Source: Schistosoma haematobium (taxonomy: Eukaryota > Platyhelminthes > Trematoda > Strigeidida > Schistosomatidae). Taken from it: a stretch of 64,000 nucleotides of DNA. The stretch lies in the NCBI RefSeq assembly GCF_000699445.3, contig NC_067196.1:41383806-41447805 (forward strand), read 5' to 3'. The first letter of the stretch is position 1, and each line of letters begins with the position of its first letter. Made by a program: the position numbers and the translations under genes. Below the pieces are notes generated by a model. That model made no database searches. It worked only from the letters and a program-made list of their open reading frames with translations, and had not been told where the DNA came from. Shown here one piece after another: positions 25,713 through 38,300 of the stretch.

Positions 25713-27688
25713 TTGAAAATACGAATGCCAGACAGATTTCAATTCGCACTTTGTTAGTTGAAGATCTGGAGATTTTATTTCGGTCACCTACAGGGTTATA
25801 ACTATGTATTACGGAGGAGTTACATACAAGAAGAAAAAATATATTAAATTAACTATTCTTCAGAGAATATCCAATTAATATTGGCTTGTGACTGAATCTC
25901 ATTACAAATTTAAGCCATCAACGAAAATACAGGAAACACGTAAGGAATGAAATTACAGGTATTTCTAATTCTTTGTGGATAGCTGAGTCGATTAAAGATT
26001 AGATTCATGAAAGACTGCTATTATTTAAGGCATCACTAAGTAGCTGTTTCCTCATCGATTGTACTACACAGAACAAATGAAATTCAATAGAAATTCAAAA
26101 CAAAATTAATTCTAAGTATAAATGCGGCTGAACCCGTATAATGGCATTACATTTATCTGGTTTTTTGGGAGAAAAAGTCGTATATATTTTCTTTTAGAAA
26201 TAAACATAGACAATGTTATTTTAACCGGTAATACAAGTTCCACAACTGAAGACTATTTTTCGTATCATGCACCATTAACTAGCTATTATTACAACAATGA
26301 ATTATTCCGGTTATTTATCTGTCTCTTATAAAATATCTTTATCCTAACAATTTTTTATTAGCTATTATATAATTATATACCCTTATTTGTATATATATGA
26401 TATTTCTTAATAAGTTATGACGTAACACAACTCTATAGACACAGCTTCCTATTGTTATTTTACATTTTAAATCTATTTACATTTTGAGCTGTTGGTTCAT
26501 TTTTTTAGTACTTGAAAGTATTTTTGATTAACCATAATAAATCCAAAATATAGTTCTACAGCTTTAGTGAATTATATTATCGGAAAGGAAACTTCTATTG
26601 CTGAGCTGAGCTATAATTTTGTTACTAACTTGGTTGGTTTCTTTCACTAGTAACATACGTCAGTTAAAATCAAACTATATTGAATTTTCTATTATGTATT
26701 TTTATAAATGATCTCCGGTTTAAAATTTTTTTTCCAGCATACAAACAATCGAAAGTCATCATAGTTATGACAATGAAATTGAGATATGAATGTATATATT
26801 TTAGTAGTATTCTCGAATGTTATTCATTTGTGTCGATGAATCATTTGACTGAAGTCCAAACAAAATATTCTAATGATTGTATATTGCGTTTCTCATAAAA
26901 ATAAAATGTTTCTACTTTTTTTTCAGAAAAGTATTCCATCATTATTTAGAATGTAAATTACTGATCTTAACTTCCCATCTATTCTATTTCCTGTTTCTTT
27001 TTTTCCATAGTTCATCTCATCATTAACTAATTAATCTGTTTATAATCAAGGTAGACAAATAAACATCATAACACATTTTACTTAGGTCTACTTAATGAAT
27101 TGCAGAAAAAAAATATTATTTTAAATTTTGCTAATAATGAAAACAGGAAATTAAACAAAATTTCAGTTTTCCGGTTACAATAGTTACTGTCAAAACGTGG
27201 AAATTAGATCTTTTTATTCTTGTTTTCATTTGTTATAAATAATAAGGTAGGTAACTAGTATAGTGAAACATCTAGTAGACAGTGAAGAATTTTATAAAAT
27301 AGTTTCATAATCCTCTTTAATGAACATATATACAAAGCTATACATAGCTTATCAAGAAAAATAATGTTATTTTAGAGATATTTATGTAGAATATAATTTA
27401 CTACATTACCCAGTCATATGTAATGTAGGACTATCCTAGCAACATTGTGTACGTCTAAGTTGATACAGTAAATCATTACAGGATAGAAAAAGTATTGACA
27501 ATTAGAATGGTAGCAAAAGAGATTACTGATAAAAGATATAATTCAATATAAAAAAAATATTAAACATAATTTCGAAACTTTGGATCGAATGGAAATAACT
27601 CACAGATCAAAACGTTTTTTCACTTCTCCAGATTTTTATTGTACAAGAATATATATGCTATTTAAGTAAGGAAAAAAACAATATATGT
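25713..27688. other. AT-rich intergenic, nothing recognised
   Basis: Short ORFs only (26122-26331, 26680-26898) with no domain. Confidence 0.55.
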
Positions 27689-27882
27689 ACCACTTCTTCA
27701 GAGTAGACAAGTAACTGAATTCGGTTATTTGTATACTCACATTAAGTCACGAAACGTCAGAAATACAATTTTTCTAATCATTGGGATATAAAAAAATAAA
27801 TTTATCATTAACTTTCCACACAATGCTCAATTTATTTCAAAGTATCAAGTTCAATTTTGATATTAATACCTAAAAACTCATA
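27689..27882. repeat. Rearranged Penelope-type hammerhead fragment
   Basis: CCACTTCTTCAGAGT (27691 onward) is a reversed 5' half. CATTAAGTCACGAAACGTCA (27740-27761) is a forward 3' half. The tail AATGCTCAATTTATTTCAAA matches the 40.5 kb copy. The two halves lie in opposite orientation, so no ribozyme can form from one strand here. Confidence 0.55.
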
Positions 27883-27892
27883 TTAATTATTT

Positions 27893-28156
27893 TTTGATCG
27901 AGATCATGAACCGATTGATGTTAGGCCACCATTGAAAACCTGGAAACATTGGACGGACGTTTCGTACTATTGTGGGACTCTTCAGCAGTGCGCACCTACG
28001 ATTCCGCTCACAGGATTCCAACCCAGGGTGTTAAGTCTCGAGCGTCAAAGCTTAACTTCTAGATCACTGAGTCGGCATCCAACGGTGTTAATGTTGAACC
28101 TCAACCAATCCACGAAATTGCGTGACCTTCTTCCATTGTACTGCGGTAGATACCTG
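27893..28156 (-). repeat. tRNA-like/hammerhead SINE (second subfamily)
   Basis: A reverse copy bounded by GATCATGAACCGATTGATGT. This end is shared with the 48.5, 58.9 and 59.6-60.1 kb copies and differs from the ATTGAAGCTAGACCAC end of the other copies. In its own sense the ribozyme reads CTGAAGAGTCCCACAATAGT then ACGAAACG, so stem II is damaged. The 137-residue ORF across it (27932-28345) is a chance reading of the antisense SINE. Confidence 0.8.
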
Positions 28157-31100
28157 TCTGATAATTTGTTGAGAAATTTGTTGTCAACAATTCAATTTGA
28201 TTCTATGATCAAGGATTGCACTAAAGTGTTAATATATCAATATCTTGGAGGAAAGGCTGATTGTTGTGGAAAAAATACTAAAAATAGCCTAATTAACCAT
28301 TTATTTATATTAAAGTCTCTTTATAATTTTTATATATGTATGTGAAGCAAATGGAAGATGTCTATATTTATCTCTGTTACACAACTTATGTGTCTTACAT
28401 AGCATACAAGAGGATGGCTTAACATTAAAACGGCAAATAATTACTTCCTTAGAACTATTATGACGTTCATAACCATTGAATGATTGTAAATTTCCTATTT
28501 AATCTGAACATATCTTCTCTTAACAACTATATAACATCTATTTAATTCATTACAAAAAAGTCAAACACTCAAGTCAATTCCACAAAAATACATGTTGCTG
28601 TTTGTCTGTGTGTAATGTTTGGAGTAATTTTAATATTCTGGTCTCTACCCTTTTCACAATATATGCACTACTGAATTATCGTTTTTCCTGATAATCGATG
28701 ATCACCTTATAGTAAATAAAAAATCTGTCTAAAATAATATGAATGATAAAGTCAACACCAAGTTCATAATAAAACAGGGTAATTTCATTGAACACGTGAT
28801 ATAATCGTCTTGCATATGACATATATTTCATAGTACTCCAAAATGTTAATCACTTACTCATAAAGATGGCTTTCTAGATACATTCCTGGATGTCTTTCAA
28901 AATTAGAATGTTAAATAATCAACAGCTCAATATTAAAATACGTCTTCATTTGTGCTATCACTCCTCCACTGAAAATATCCTTCAAAATAATCTATATGGT
29001 TGAAAGAGGGTTCCTGAACGAAGCACGAATCAAAAACTCGTGCACTATAGTGGCGTTAGCAATTAAGTGGCCTGAACATGAACTCTTTATTAAAAAACAT
29101 ATGACAGACCAAATTGTACTATGGACGTAAATATTTTATGTTGTTCATTTCTGACAGACTAGTTGTGAATACATCGTTCCAATATTTCAATCTTTCAATT
29201 ATTTAATTTTCATCCTATTTGTGTTAATAATTCCTCACTCAACGTTTTCATATCTGTTAAGTGGACAATAATTTTTCATACATTTACCATCATTTTATTA
29301 TTTCTGTTAAAGATCTTAATAAATACATAAGCCTCCTGTGTTTAAACATTTCATGGTGCAATTCATTTTAGACCTTTTCATCATAACTTCTTTACCACTA
29401 TACTAGAGATTTCCTTTTGATAAATGTTGATAATTTATAGAAAATGGATTAAAATATCTAAATGCTTCCAAATGACCGTAAGTTTGTATCTCAAATGTTA
29501 TTAGTGTTAGATTGTTTAGAATTCGGTACAGTTATAACCACTTTCAACATAAACATATCAAGTCTTAAATCTTAAATGTATTTACTGGTTATGAAAGTGA
29601 TACAGAAAGAAAGTCCATTTAATAGTCATTCAATTATCTACAAATATATATCTAAAATTCACAATGGTATCCACATTTAAATTCTAAAGTTCAAAAACTT
29701 GACTGTACTTATAGGTCAAATGACTGACTCAACCACTTAGGTAGTTTAAAGGAATGGTAAATTCAATATGAATAATCATTATCATGTTTAGGTATATTTT
29801 TCTAAACCTTTCAAATCTTCTGAATTGTTACGATGATTTTAGTGCACTAAATAAGCATTTTTTCTTTCATTTGATTAGATGTACAATAATTTGTCTCCTT
29901 ACCATGATAAGATACTATAAGAAATAACATTAATAAAGATCCTCTATAAATTCAACTGATCTTTGCTGTGAATACCAAAACTTTGATGCAGAAATATCCA
30001 GATGACGTGTGTACAACACTACAAAACACATATTCTGTATACTCGAACTAGCTTTTATCAAACTCTACTTAAAATTCTTATGATTTCATGGTAGTTTTTG
30101 AGCGATCGGCATATGATGTACATATACTAAATTAAACTGATCATTTGTAGACCTTGATATCAACATCAAGATTCAAAAAATCCCGCCAAATGAACTTGAG
30201 AAAAAAATTTTCACTCTCTAAAATGCAAAATATTTCAATATAGATGAATACAATGTCAGTTAAGAATTTTCAGTGACTTGTCACACGAAAGTTTTAATGA
30301 TCTGCTTACTAAAATCATAATTACTTTTTATTTTATCCCCATCATTAGACATTTACTAGGTTTTCATTGCTTATAATTACACACACGCACGTACGCACAC
30401 ACACATGGATATGTAAATACACATAACTCTTGTCACTATGTGACAACGTATTTAAAAAGAATATATATATATATATATATATATATACATTTTTACTATG
30501 ACAGGTATTGTTAAACTGTCTGTTTATAAATAGGTCTGTCTGTATTTTTTTATGTCTGTACATATATTACTAGATCGGAGTTGAAGGTATGGTTGGTTCT
30601 ATATTCCTGGAATTAGAATTGAATTTGTTTATAACAAACATTTATTCAACTGTATATCCGCCTATTAATTTAATGACTTTACTTTTATTATATATGAGGC
30701 ATCATCCATCAAAACCGTTGAATAGTATGAATCAATTAATTAAATTAAATACAATGGGAAAAATATCTAATGACATATTGTTTTTTTTTTTTAAATGTTG
30801 CTAGGGATCAATAATTTTTCTAGAATATTAAGGATTTCAATTCAAATTCATATAATAGATAATATGGAAGGTTTGTTTAACAATTTTATTACTTAAAATG
30901 TATTCTCATTAAATTAAATATTATGATAAACATATAAATGGAATATATCAATATTGTTTCTATTATCCAATGGTTTCATATTACAAGAATGTCGAATAAA
31001 TCAATTATCATTCTTTTTTTAAAATAAAGAAATTGAGTCAAATTTTAAATGTTCCCATTTTTGAAATTATCACCAATAATGAATTTCATTTAAAGCATAT

Positions 31101-31162
31101 AAACAAAATAAACATAGAACATTGAACATAGGTTTATTTATCTTTATTTTTTCTAAAGAAAA
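28157..31162. other. Region upstream of the receptor gene
   Basis: AT-rich, with CA/CG-rich microsatellite at 30377-30405 and an AT run at 30461-30487. It must hold the receptor promoter and any 5' untranslated exons, but nothing in the sequence identifies them. Confidence 0.5.
30461..30487. repeat. (AT)n microsatellite
   Basis: 27 bp of uninterrupted AT alternation. Confidence 0.9.
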
Positions 31163-32389
31163 ATGTGGTATATTCTAACTAAACATGAACATCGATTTAA
31201 ATTATTACTTATTCATTTATTTATTTCATATAATGGTTTATTTACAAATGTGAATTCATTGAATATATCATATTGGATCATTGATAATACAAACATGACT
31301 ATTTCACAACAGAATAATTCTAGTATTAAATCAACATTATCAATTAACAATTTGAATACCTCAGAATGTATTAGTGAAAATGATTCTGCATTGATAACAG
31401 GGATAATTTTTATTTTATCATTAATTGTTGCAATAGCTACAGCTGGAGGAAATTTTCTAGTCATTTTAGCCGTGATACTTGTGAAAAAACTTCAAACACC
31501 AAGTAATATTCTTATTGGAAGTTTAGCATTCAGCGATTTTTTTGTAGCTTTGTTAGTTTTACCGTTTACAATAATTGATGCATATCAAGGTTATTGGCCG
31601 TTTAATGAAGGTTTATGCGATATGTATATATCTTTTGATGTACTATTGTGTACTGCATCAATATTAAATCTTTGTGCAATTTCGATTGATCGGTATTTAG
31701 TTATCACAAAACCACTGACATATGCAAGTAGACGAACACCACAACGTATGGCTGCTATGATAGCTACTGCATGGATAGGTTCAGCATTGATAAGTATACC
31801 ACCAAATTTTGGCTGGAAAGAGCCATTTCAAAAATGTGCCTGCGAGTATAGTAAAAATGTTGGTTATCAGGTGTATGCAACATTTTTTGCATTTTATCTA
31901 CCACTTATAGTGATGATTATTCTGTATGGTAGGATATTCAAATTGGCTAGAGAAATGTCACGCAGTGGTCAGTCAAAAATGACACCAGGCACATCATGTA
32001 AGTCAACTGAAGTGCCAGAAACTATATCAAATAATTCACATTCAGAACCGATATTAGATAAGAATATACAGGAATTACAAATTACAAGTACAAATATAGT
32101 TGAATATGTACAGTCAGATGATGAGCACATAGTAACTAATGCAATTAATAATGGTGTGAAAAAAGATGGAGGTACAAATGACATTTGCGAAGCAATAGAA
32201 AATGATAAAAGATTAAACTCTTACTCATCAAGAAAACTATTGACTGATTCTATGAATTTAACCAATGAATTGTCCAGAGAAGCTCATGGAAGAAGATCTC
32301 GTGGGAATTCTGACACTAAAGTAATTAAAACGCTTGGAGTTATAATGGGATGTTTTTGTCTTTGTTGGCTTCCATTTTTTATGATACAG
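31163..32389 (+). CDS. 5HTR: Receptor exon 1 (N-terminus to TM6)
   Basis: Encodes residues 1-409, ending MIQ in TM6 at a strong donor, CAG then GTGAGT at 32390. The first ATG in the frame (31163) gives the hydrophobic N-terminus. The next in-frame ATG (M45) would still leave all seven membrane segments, so the start is likely but not proven. Reading past the donor adds only 19 residues before a stop, so an unspliced transcript would encode a receptor without TM7. Confidence 0.92.
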
Positions 32390-35300
32390 GTGAGTTTTAT
32401 TTATTTATCAAAAACTATGCAAAATGTTTATTATTTATTAAGGATATAAGTACTTCAAAGTTAAACTATATATATATATATATAGTTTGATAGTTCTAAA
32501 TCCGAATGTGCTCTAAAGCGATAATTGAGTTTAGTAAAACTTCAGTTACTTTACATTAAACATAGAAATTGTATTTAAACAATCTGATTGATTTGAATCT
32601 AAATGATTCCAGTCTTTCGTTCGGTAATTTCATCTGAAGATTTCTTAGAAGAATATAATCGGAATGAAAACAGACTAATGATATTGATTGTACTAAACTT
32701 TAAATTCACACCAGAGATTATTGGAATTGTCTAAAATTTAATTGACGAGATTATTCAAAGTCGAAATTTTCATTTTAATGTCTTATACATATTCAGTGTC
32801 TAATTCTTGTCAAACTCTTTTTTTATTGAATTATGAGTAATATTCTTTTAAATTAAAATTACTTGAGGTCGATCTTTATTACTAATTTAGATTAGCTGAA
32901 GAAAGACTAAAAACTCAATATGGTTTCTCAGTTATTTATTTTGAATGTTTAGTGATAACCAGTTATTCTTGTATACATAATTAGTCTACTTCACTTATCA
33001 GGGATAATTATTAGTAGAAATGAGTTTATAAATTATTGAAGTACAATTTATGAAGGTATCTATTTTAATAAAGTGAAATTATGTTTTAACTAAATATTTA
33101 TCACCGTTTCTATTATGTTTATTATTACCGATTGCTTTAAACACATATGCATGGACATATACTATTGTATCTAGTAAACTTTTTATCATAATCTACAGTT
33201 GTAAGTTCATAATTATGATAGAAATATGATTATCACGTTCAGTGTAATAAGTGTTTTGTCAAGATTATGAAAGTCGTATTAAAATAAACTTGTTAACATG
33301 CAATATTTTCTTGTATTAGGTTATGTGTTAAATGAAATTCTTAAAGTAGCATAAAAGCAAATCCAGAAAACGCAAGTTGAAGACATAATTAATAAACATA
33401 GTTAGTGAGCTTACTTGACTTTGATGATGCTTCAACGTTTTGTTTAGAAATATCACTGGTGTACACTTTGTAACGTAATGACGTTCATGTTACATAGATT
33501 GAGTTACATTTTTTTAATCATTCTAATGAGACTATTTATCTATATGGTTTGCCGTAAACCGTTTATTAAATCACTACATTACATTTAACAATACCCAATA
33601 TTCTTAAGTTGCTAAAAGCATTTACATTATTATATGGTTGTAATGTACTAACTAACGTATATTTATAATATGAAGCCTATTTTGCTTCATGAAAACGTCA
33701 GCTGAGAAACAATTCGAAACCACTGAATATTGCACAAATATCTTACTTTAGTCTAGGTCTATTTAACAGCGGCAATCTAGTACCTTCCAGTTTGTTGATG
33801 ACTATCAAATTTTAAATTTTACTCTATTTGTTATGATGTCAAATTTTGAGTCAATATCTTTATTTACTCTTTATACATGTTCTCTAAGTGTAATTTATCC
33901 GTTAAATCACTCTGTAACTTATTACTGTTTATAAACAGCTTTTCTTACATCGTATTTGCACTGACATGAACATTATTTTAATCGTTACTGCTGCTTAAAT
34001 AAGTTTGATATAAATATGATGTGCTGTGAATCTATCACAGTTTTGTGTTATACAGTAACACAACGAAAACGATGATCATTTATGAATTATGGTAATCCAG
34101 TTGAATTGTAGCCTATGTAAGATATGAAATATATTCTATCAAATGAATATTAAGTTGGTTCTTTTGGTGAACTGATAGCATTATGTTAGGAATCGATTCA
34201 TATTCAAACAGTTCAATTATTTTGATCTTCGTCAATTACAAAAAAATGTAGACTGTTAAACTTATAATTCACTAATGTTAAGTTTTTATTCCTTCCTAGA
34301 TTGTATTATATGGATAGTTTATTTTGTAACCAAAACAAAAAAAACGTTCGAAATTCCCGTCTTATCTGTTCTTTTAGAAATTATTCATCTACGATTTCTA
34401 TTTAAGGCACTGAAACAAATATTTTGATAATACAGTTCTAAGTCACTTATACAAAAAATAAAGACATGTTAATTAACTTTTTGATGAGAAACTTGTCAAC
34501 CAAAGTAAATGTGTGTGTGTTGATAGGTATTTCATGAAACTGAATAACATAGTACACCGTTTAATATGTTGACCACATGCTTCACTGATTACTGCGATGA
34601 AGAAATTTTACACTTTTGAGGAATGGACACAAGTCAATGTCATCTATAGTATTTTGTTTAACAGTTAATTGATATTTATTATGCTTAAGTGGATGGTACT
34701 TTCATCTATATAGATAGAATTAGAGTTTCCTCTTAACATTTGGTTTCATAAATAATTGATTGTATATCTTAATGACCATTATTTTACTATATATATCTAT
34801 TACGAAAACTAAAGGCTAATCAGATACATATACCACTAAAATTCCCCTGGCGCAAAATATCATTTCAGTTAAAATAAAATACTCTTTTAACATAACTAAT
34901 ACTTTTATGTTAGTATAACTGTCTGAATGACTTTATGAAGACTCATTTTCTGTAATGCATAACAACTGTTCAAAGAAAATTGACAACTGTATAAATTCTA
35001 TTCAGAAATGAAATGCGTAGACATTTATAATTAATATAGAATAACACGTTTACATCAATCTAAGTAAAATATTTAACTATATGCTTTTTGATAGGCCGGC
35101 GGCATATAGAAAGTATAATAATAAAGGGTAATTTGTATATTCACATATTTAACATAAATTGGAATAAATCTCAATATCATAAAAGTCATTAGAACATATT
35201 TGCCCTAAATATTGTTGTAACGAAAACCAAGTGAAAATGTGCAATCGGAAACGCATTTTGTCTTGTTTTATTTGTGCTGTGACTATCAATCTTCTAGAAG

Positions 35301-38300
35301 TAAACTATAGTAAAGTCTAGAACCCAAATGACGACTAAGGGTAATTATCAGAGCGGTTTCTGTGGAGATTGTAGTAATTTCAATAGTTGAAATCATGAGC
35401 CAATTGAAGCTAGACCACCACGAAAAACCTGGAAGCACTGGACGGTCATTTTGTCGTGGCTGCGCACTGCTGAGAAGTTCCATACTAGGACGAAACGGCC
35501 ATCCAGTACTTCCAGGTTTTCCATGGTGGTCTAGCTTCAATTGACTCACGATTTCAACTATTGAGATTAAGCATAAGTTAAAAATACATATCATATATTT
35601 TTCTAAGCTTGGTTTACATTAATCAGTAATGATGCATATAATGTGTATCAATACTATCAATAAAACATCGGAAATATATTTCATCCTATTTGGGACAAAT
35701 CATCTGGGTGTCCATATAACACTATATGGTTGAGATACTTGATAACCAGTGCGTGAATATAAAACAATTTCTGTTTAGTTAGAAATGAAATGAAGAGGTC
35801 GTTTAACATCTCATATAGTATGCGATAAAAAAAAGTAAAAAAAAGCACAAATATTTTCTTTAATAAGACGTATTTCATTCTAAACCAGTCAATCAGAAGG
35901 ATATTAACCGAATGACTGAAAAGAGCAAATAAACCAGTTTATATGTTGTACAGAAATAAATAAAACACTGTTTAGCATTGTTCTATGTATACACCTGTAT
36001 ATTGTTTATATAACGCAACAAAAAGAATTCATATATGCGTATCTATGTAAAAGTATATATATGAAATGGTTTTATTCTTTGTGTTATTTGTTGCACAATT
36101 TACCGGTACGCCGTCCCAGCCAGTAAGTTCGGTAAGGATCTCTGGAAAAGTTGACTGGATTATTTAATAAGGTTTAATTATTATCAAGGATAAACATACC
36201 TGTAGAGTGATAGAAGTTATAAGTCAGGTAACTACTAAGGCTAATTGCTAGGATTTGATATTAATTATGTATTTTCTACTAAGTTTAAGGAGATTAGATG
36301 AAAGTCATTCATTGTGAGAGGTAAACATTACATGTACACTTGAAATACACTTATAAAATCAATTTATGTATTCAATGGCACACAACCATAGATAACATCT
36401 TGAGAGGGTAATATTATTTCCACTTTAGTTCTTTTATTTAGTGGTGATTTATTTCACACTTTGAAAATAAAATTTCAAATTAATTAATATCAAACAGATT
36501 CTTCTTTGTTTTAGTAAATTCATTTAACATACGTTGAAGTGTTCCATTTCAGTTAATTTGTGAAATGAAATTTCATACGATCGTAAGAGAATAAAACTAG
36601 ACTAGGATCCATGTTTTTATATCCATTGTCAACTTTACAATTTATTTACTTCCAACAAACTTAAATGAACAATTTAACTGGTATTATAAATGTCACCGTT
36701 TTATAACGTTCACTTAGCAAAGTTTCTATGTAATTAAATTATTTTTGATTGCTTCTGACAGTTTGCATATATGCTGTTACATTGAATTTCTGACCTATTT
36801 GTTGTTGAAAGCATGAATGGCTAAGTAAATAATATCTGCTTTTACAATATGATGTTGTGCAGCGAATTCAGTTTTTTACAATTCATCAATACTATAGTTT
36901 CCGATGTGATATTTACTTGAAAAGTAAAGCTAGTTGTGTTATTGCATTAATGAGGACACAGTGTGTTTCGATTCTCATTCGTATGACTAACTGTTGTTTC
37001 ATATATAATAATACATCAAATATATTTTTAATCCTAATTATTGTTGACATTAGATTTATAATCTAGTTTTCGTAATTCCTATGGTGAAGTTCTTGAGTTT
37101 AACCTCTCTATGGCCTATTGTTCAACTATGTATTACGTACGCTAGTTCGTAATCAAAATGGTTTATCTAATCTGATTTTGTGATAGCGTAAAATAAAAAA
37201 TAGTAGTAGTTCTATTAGTATGAGAATCTATTTATTTAACCAATCAGTAATGTGTTCTATTTGAAATGATGGCTTCAGAAAAACACCAGATATGATTCCA
37301 TTATTTGGGAAAACTGTATAAGGAGTAATGTGGAACTGTGATGCTATAAAACATACATATGTATACATTACATATCATTAAAAACGTAAATATTTTACCA
37401 ACTGTTTACCACTTGTTTCTAAGTACGTAACACTAAAGTATCACAACACTAGTGAAAATCACTGAAGTCAATTGAATAACCAATTTCTTTTATGAATACT
37501 AGTGCTATATGACATTTTACTTGACATTTTTTGAAACCTCCAAGATATGATTCGTTTCCCTACCTGAACATATTAACCTACTGGTCATTTTATTTTATTA
37601 CTTAATATAAGATTTTCTTTAAATGGCAATTTAAACATTCAGATAATTTAATTCACTTGGTATTGAATCTTCCCATTGATGTTTAGGACTGCAGTTGATC
37701 AGTTTCTTATTGGCATATGTGCATACAGTGCATATTGCCTCAATTTGCCTTAATTTACAAGCATTATAAGCAAAGATGGATAGTGGCTAGCAGTGGAATC
37801 TAGGACAGGCGGTTTGTCCTAGTTGAGACTCATCAGCTGGATGTAGCTTCATCTCAGGGTTGATGAAGGCACATCCAGCTGACGAGTCCCAAATAGGACA
37901 AAACGCCTGTCCTAGATTCCACTGCTAGCCACTATCCATCTTTGCTTATTTAGATAGTTTGTTATCATTCCCTTTTCAAGTGCTTTAAGCAACACAATCT
38001 GAAATATAATATTTAGTAATCTGTTTACAGGATATTATAATTATTAAGACATTGAACTATTATAAATGTCCAAGTTTACCTTTCTTAGATGTTATCTATT
38101 TACTTTGAATTAAGCCTCCGATTCTGCCTCTACATTAAAAATACACTTAACAAATGTTACTGTGCATGCAACACAATAGTATACTTCATACAATATTTAA
38201 TGACTTGACTTTTTTTCAAACTGATTAATTCATATGAGATTTGATTAAGTATAGTATATTATATCTTGTTTTGTTTCTATGTGAAAGAATTGATAGTTGT

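Noticed and set aside
27932..28345. 137-residue ORF as a gene
   Set aside because: Its first half is antisense SINE sequence and the rest is AT-rich without any domain.
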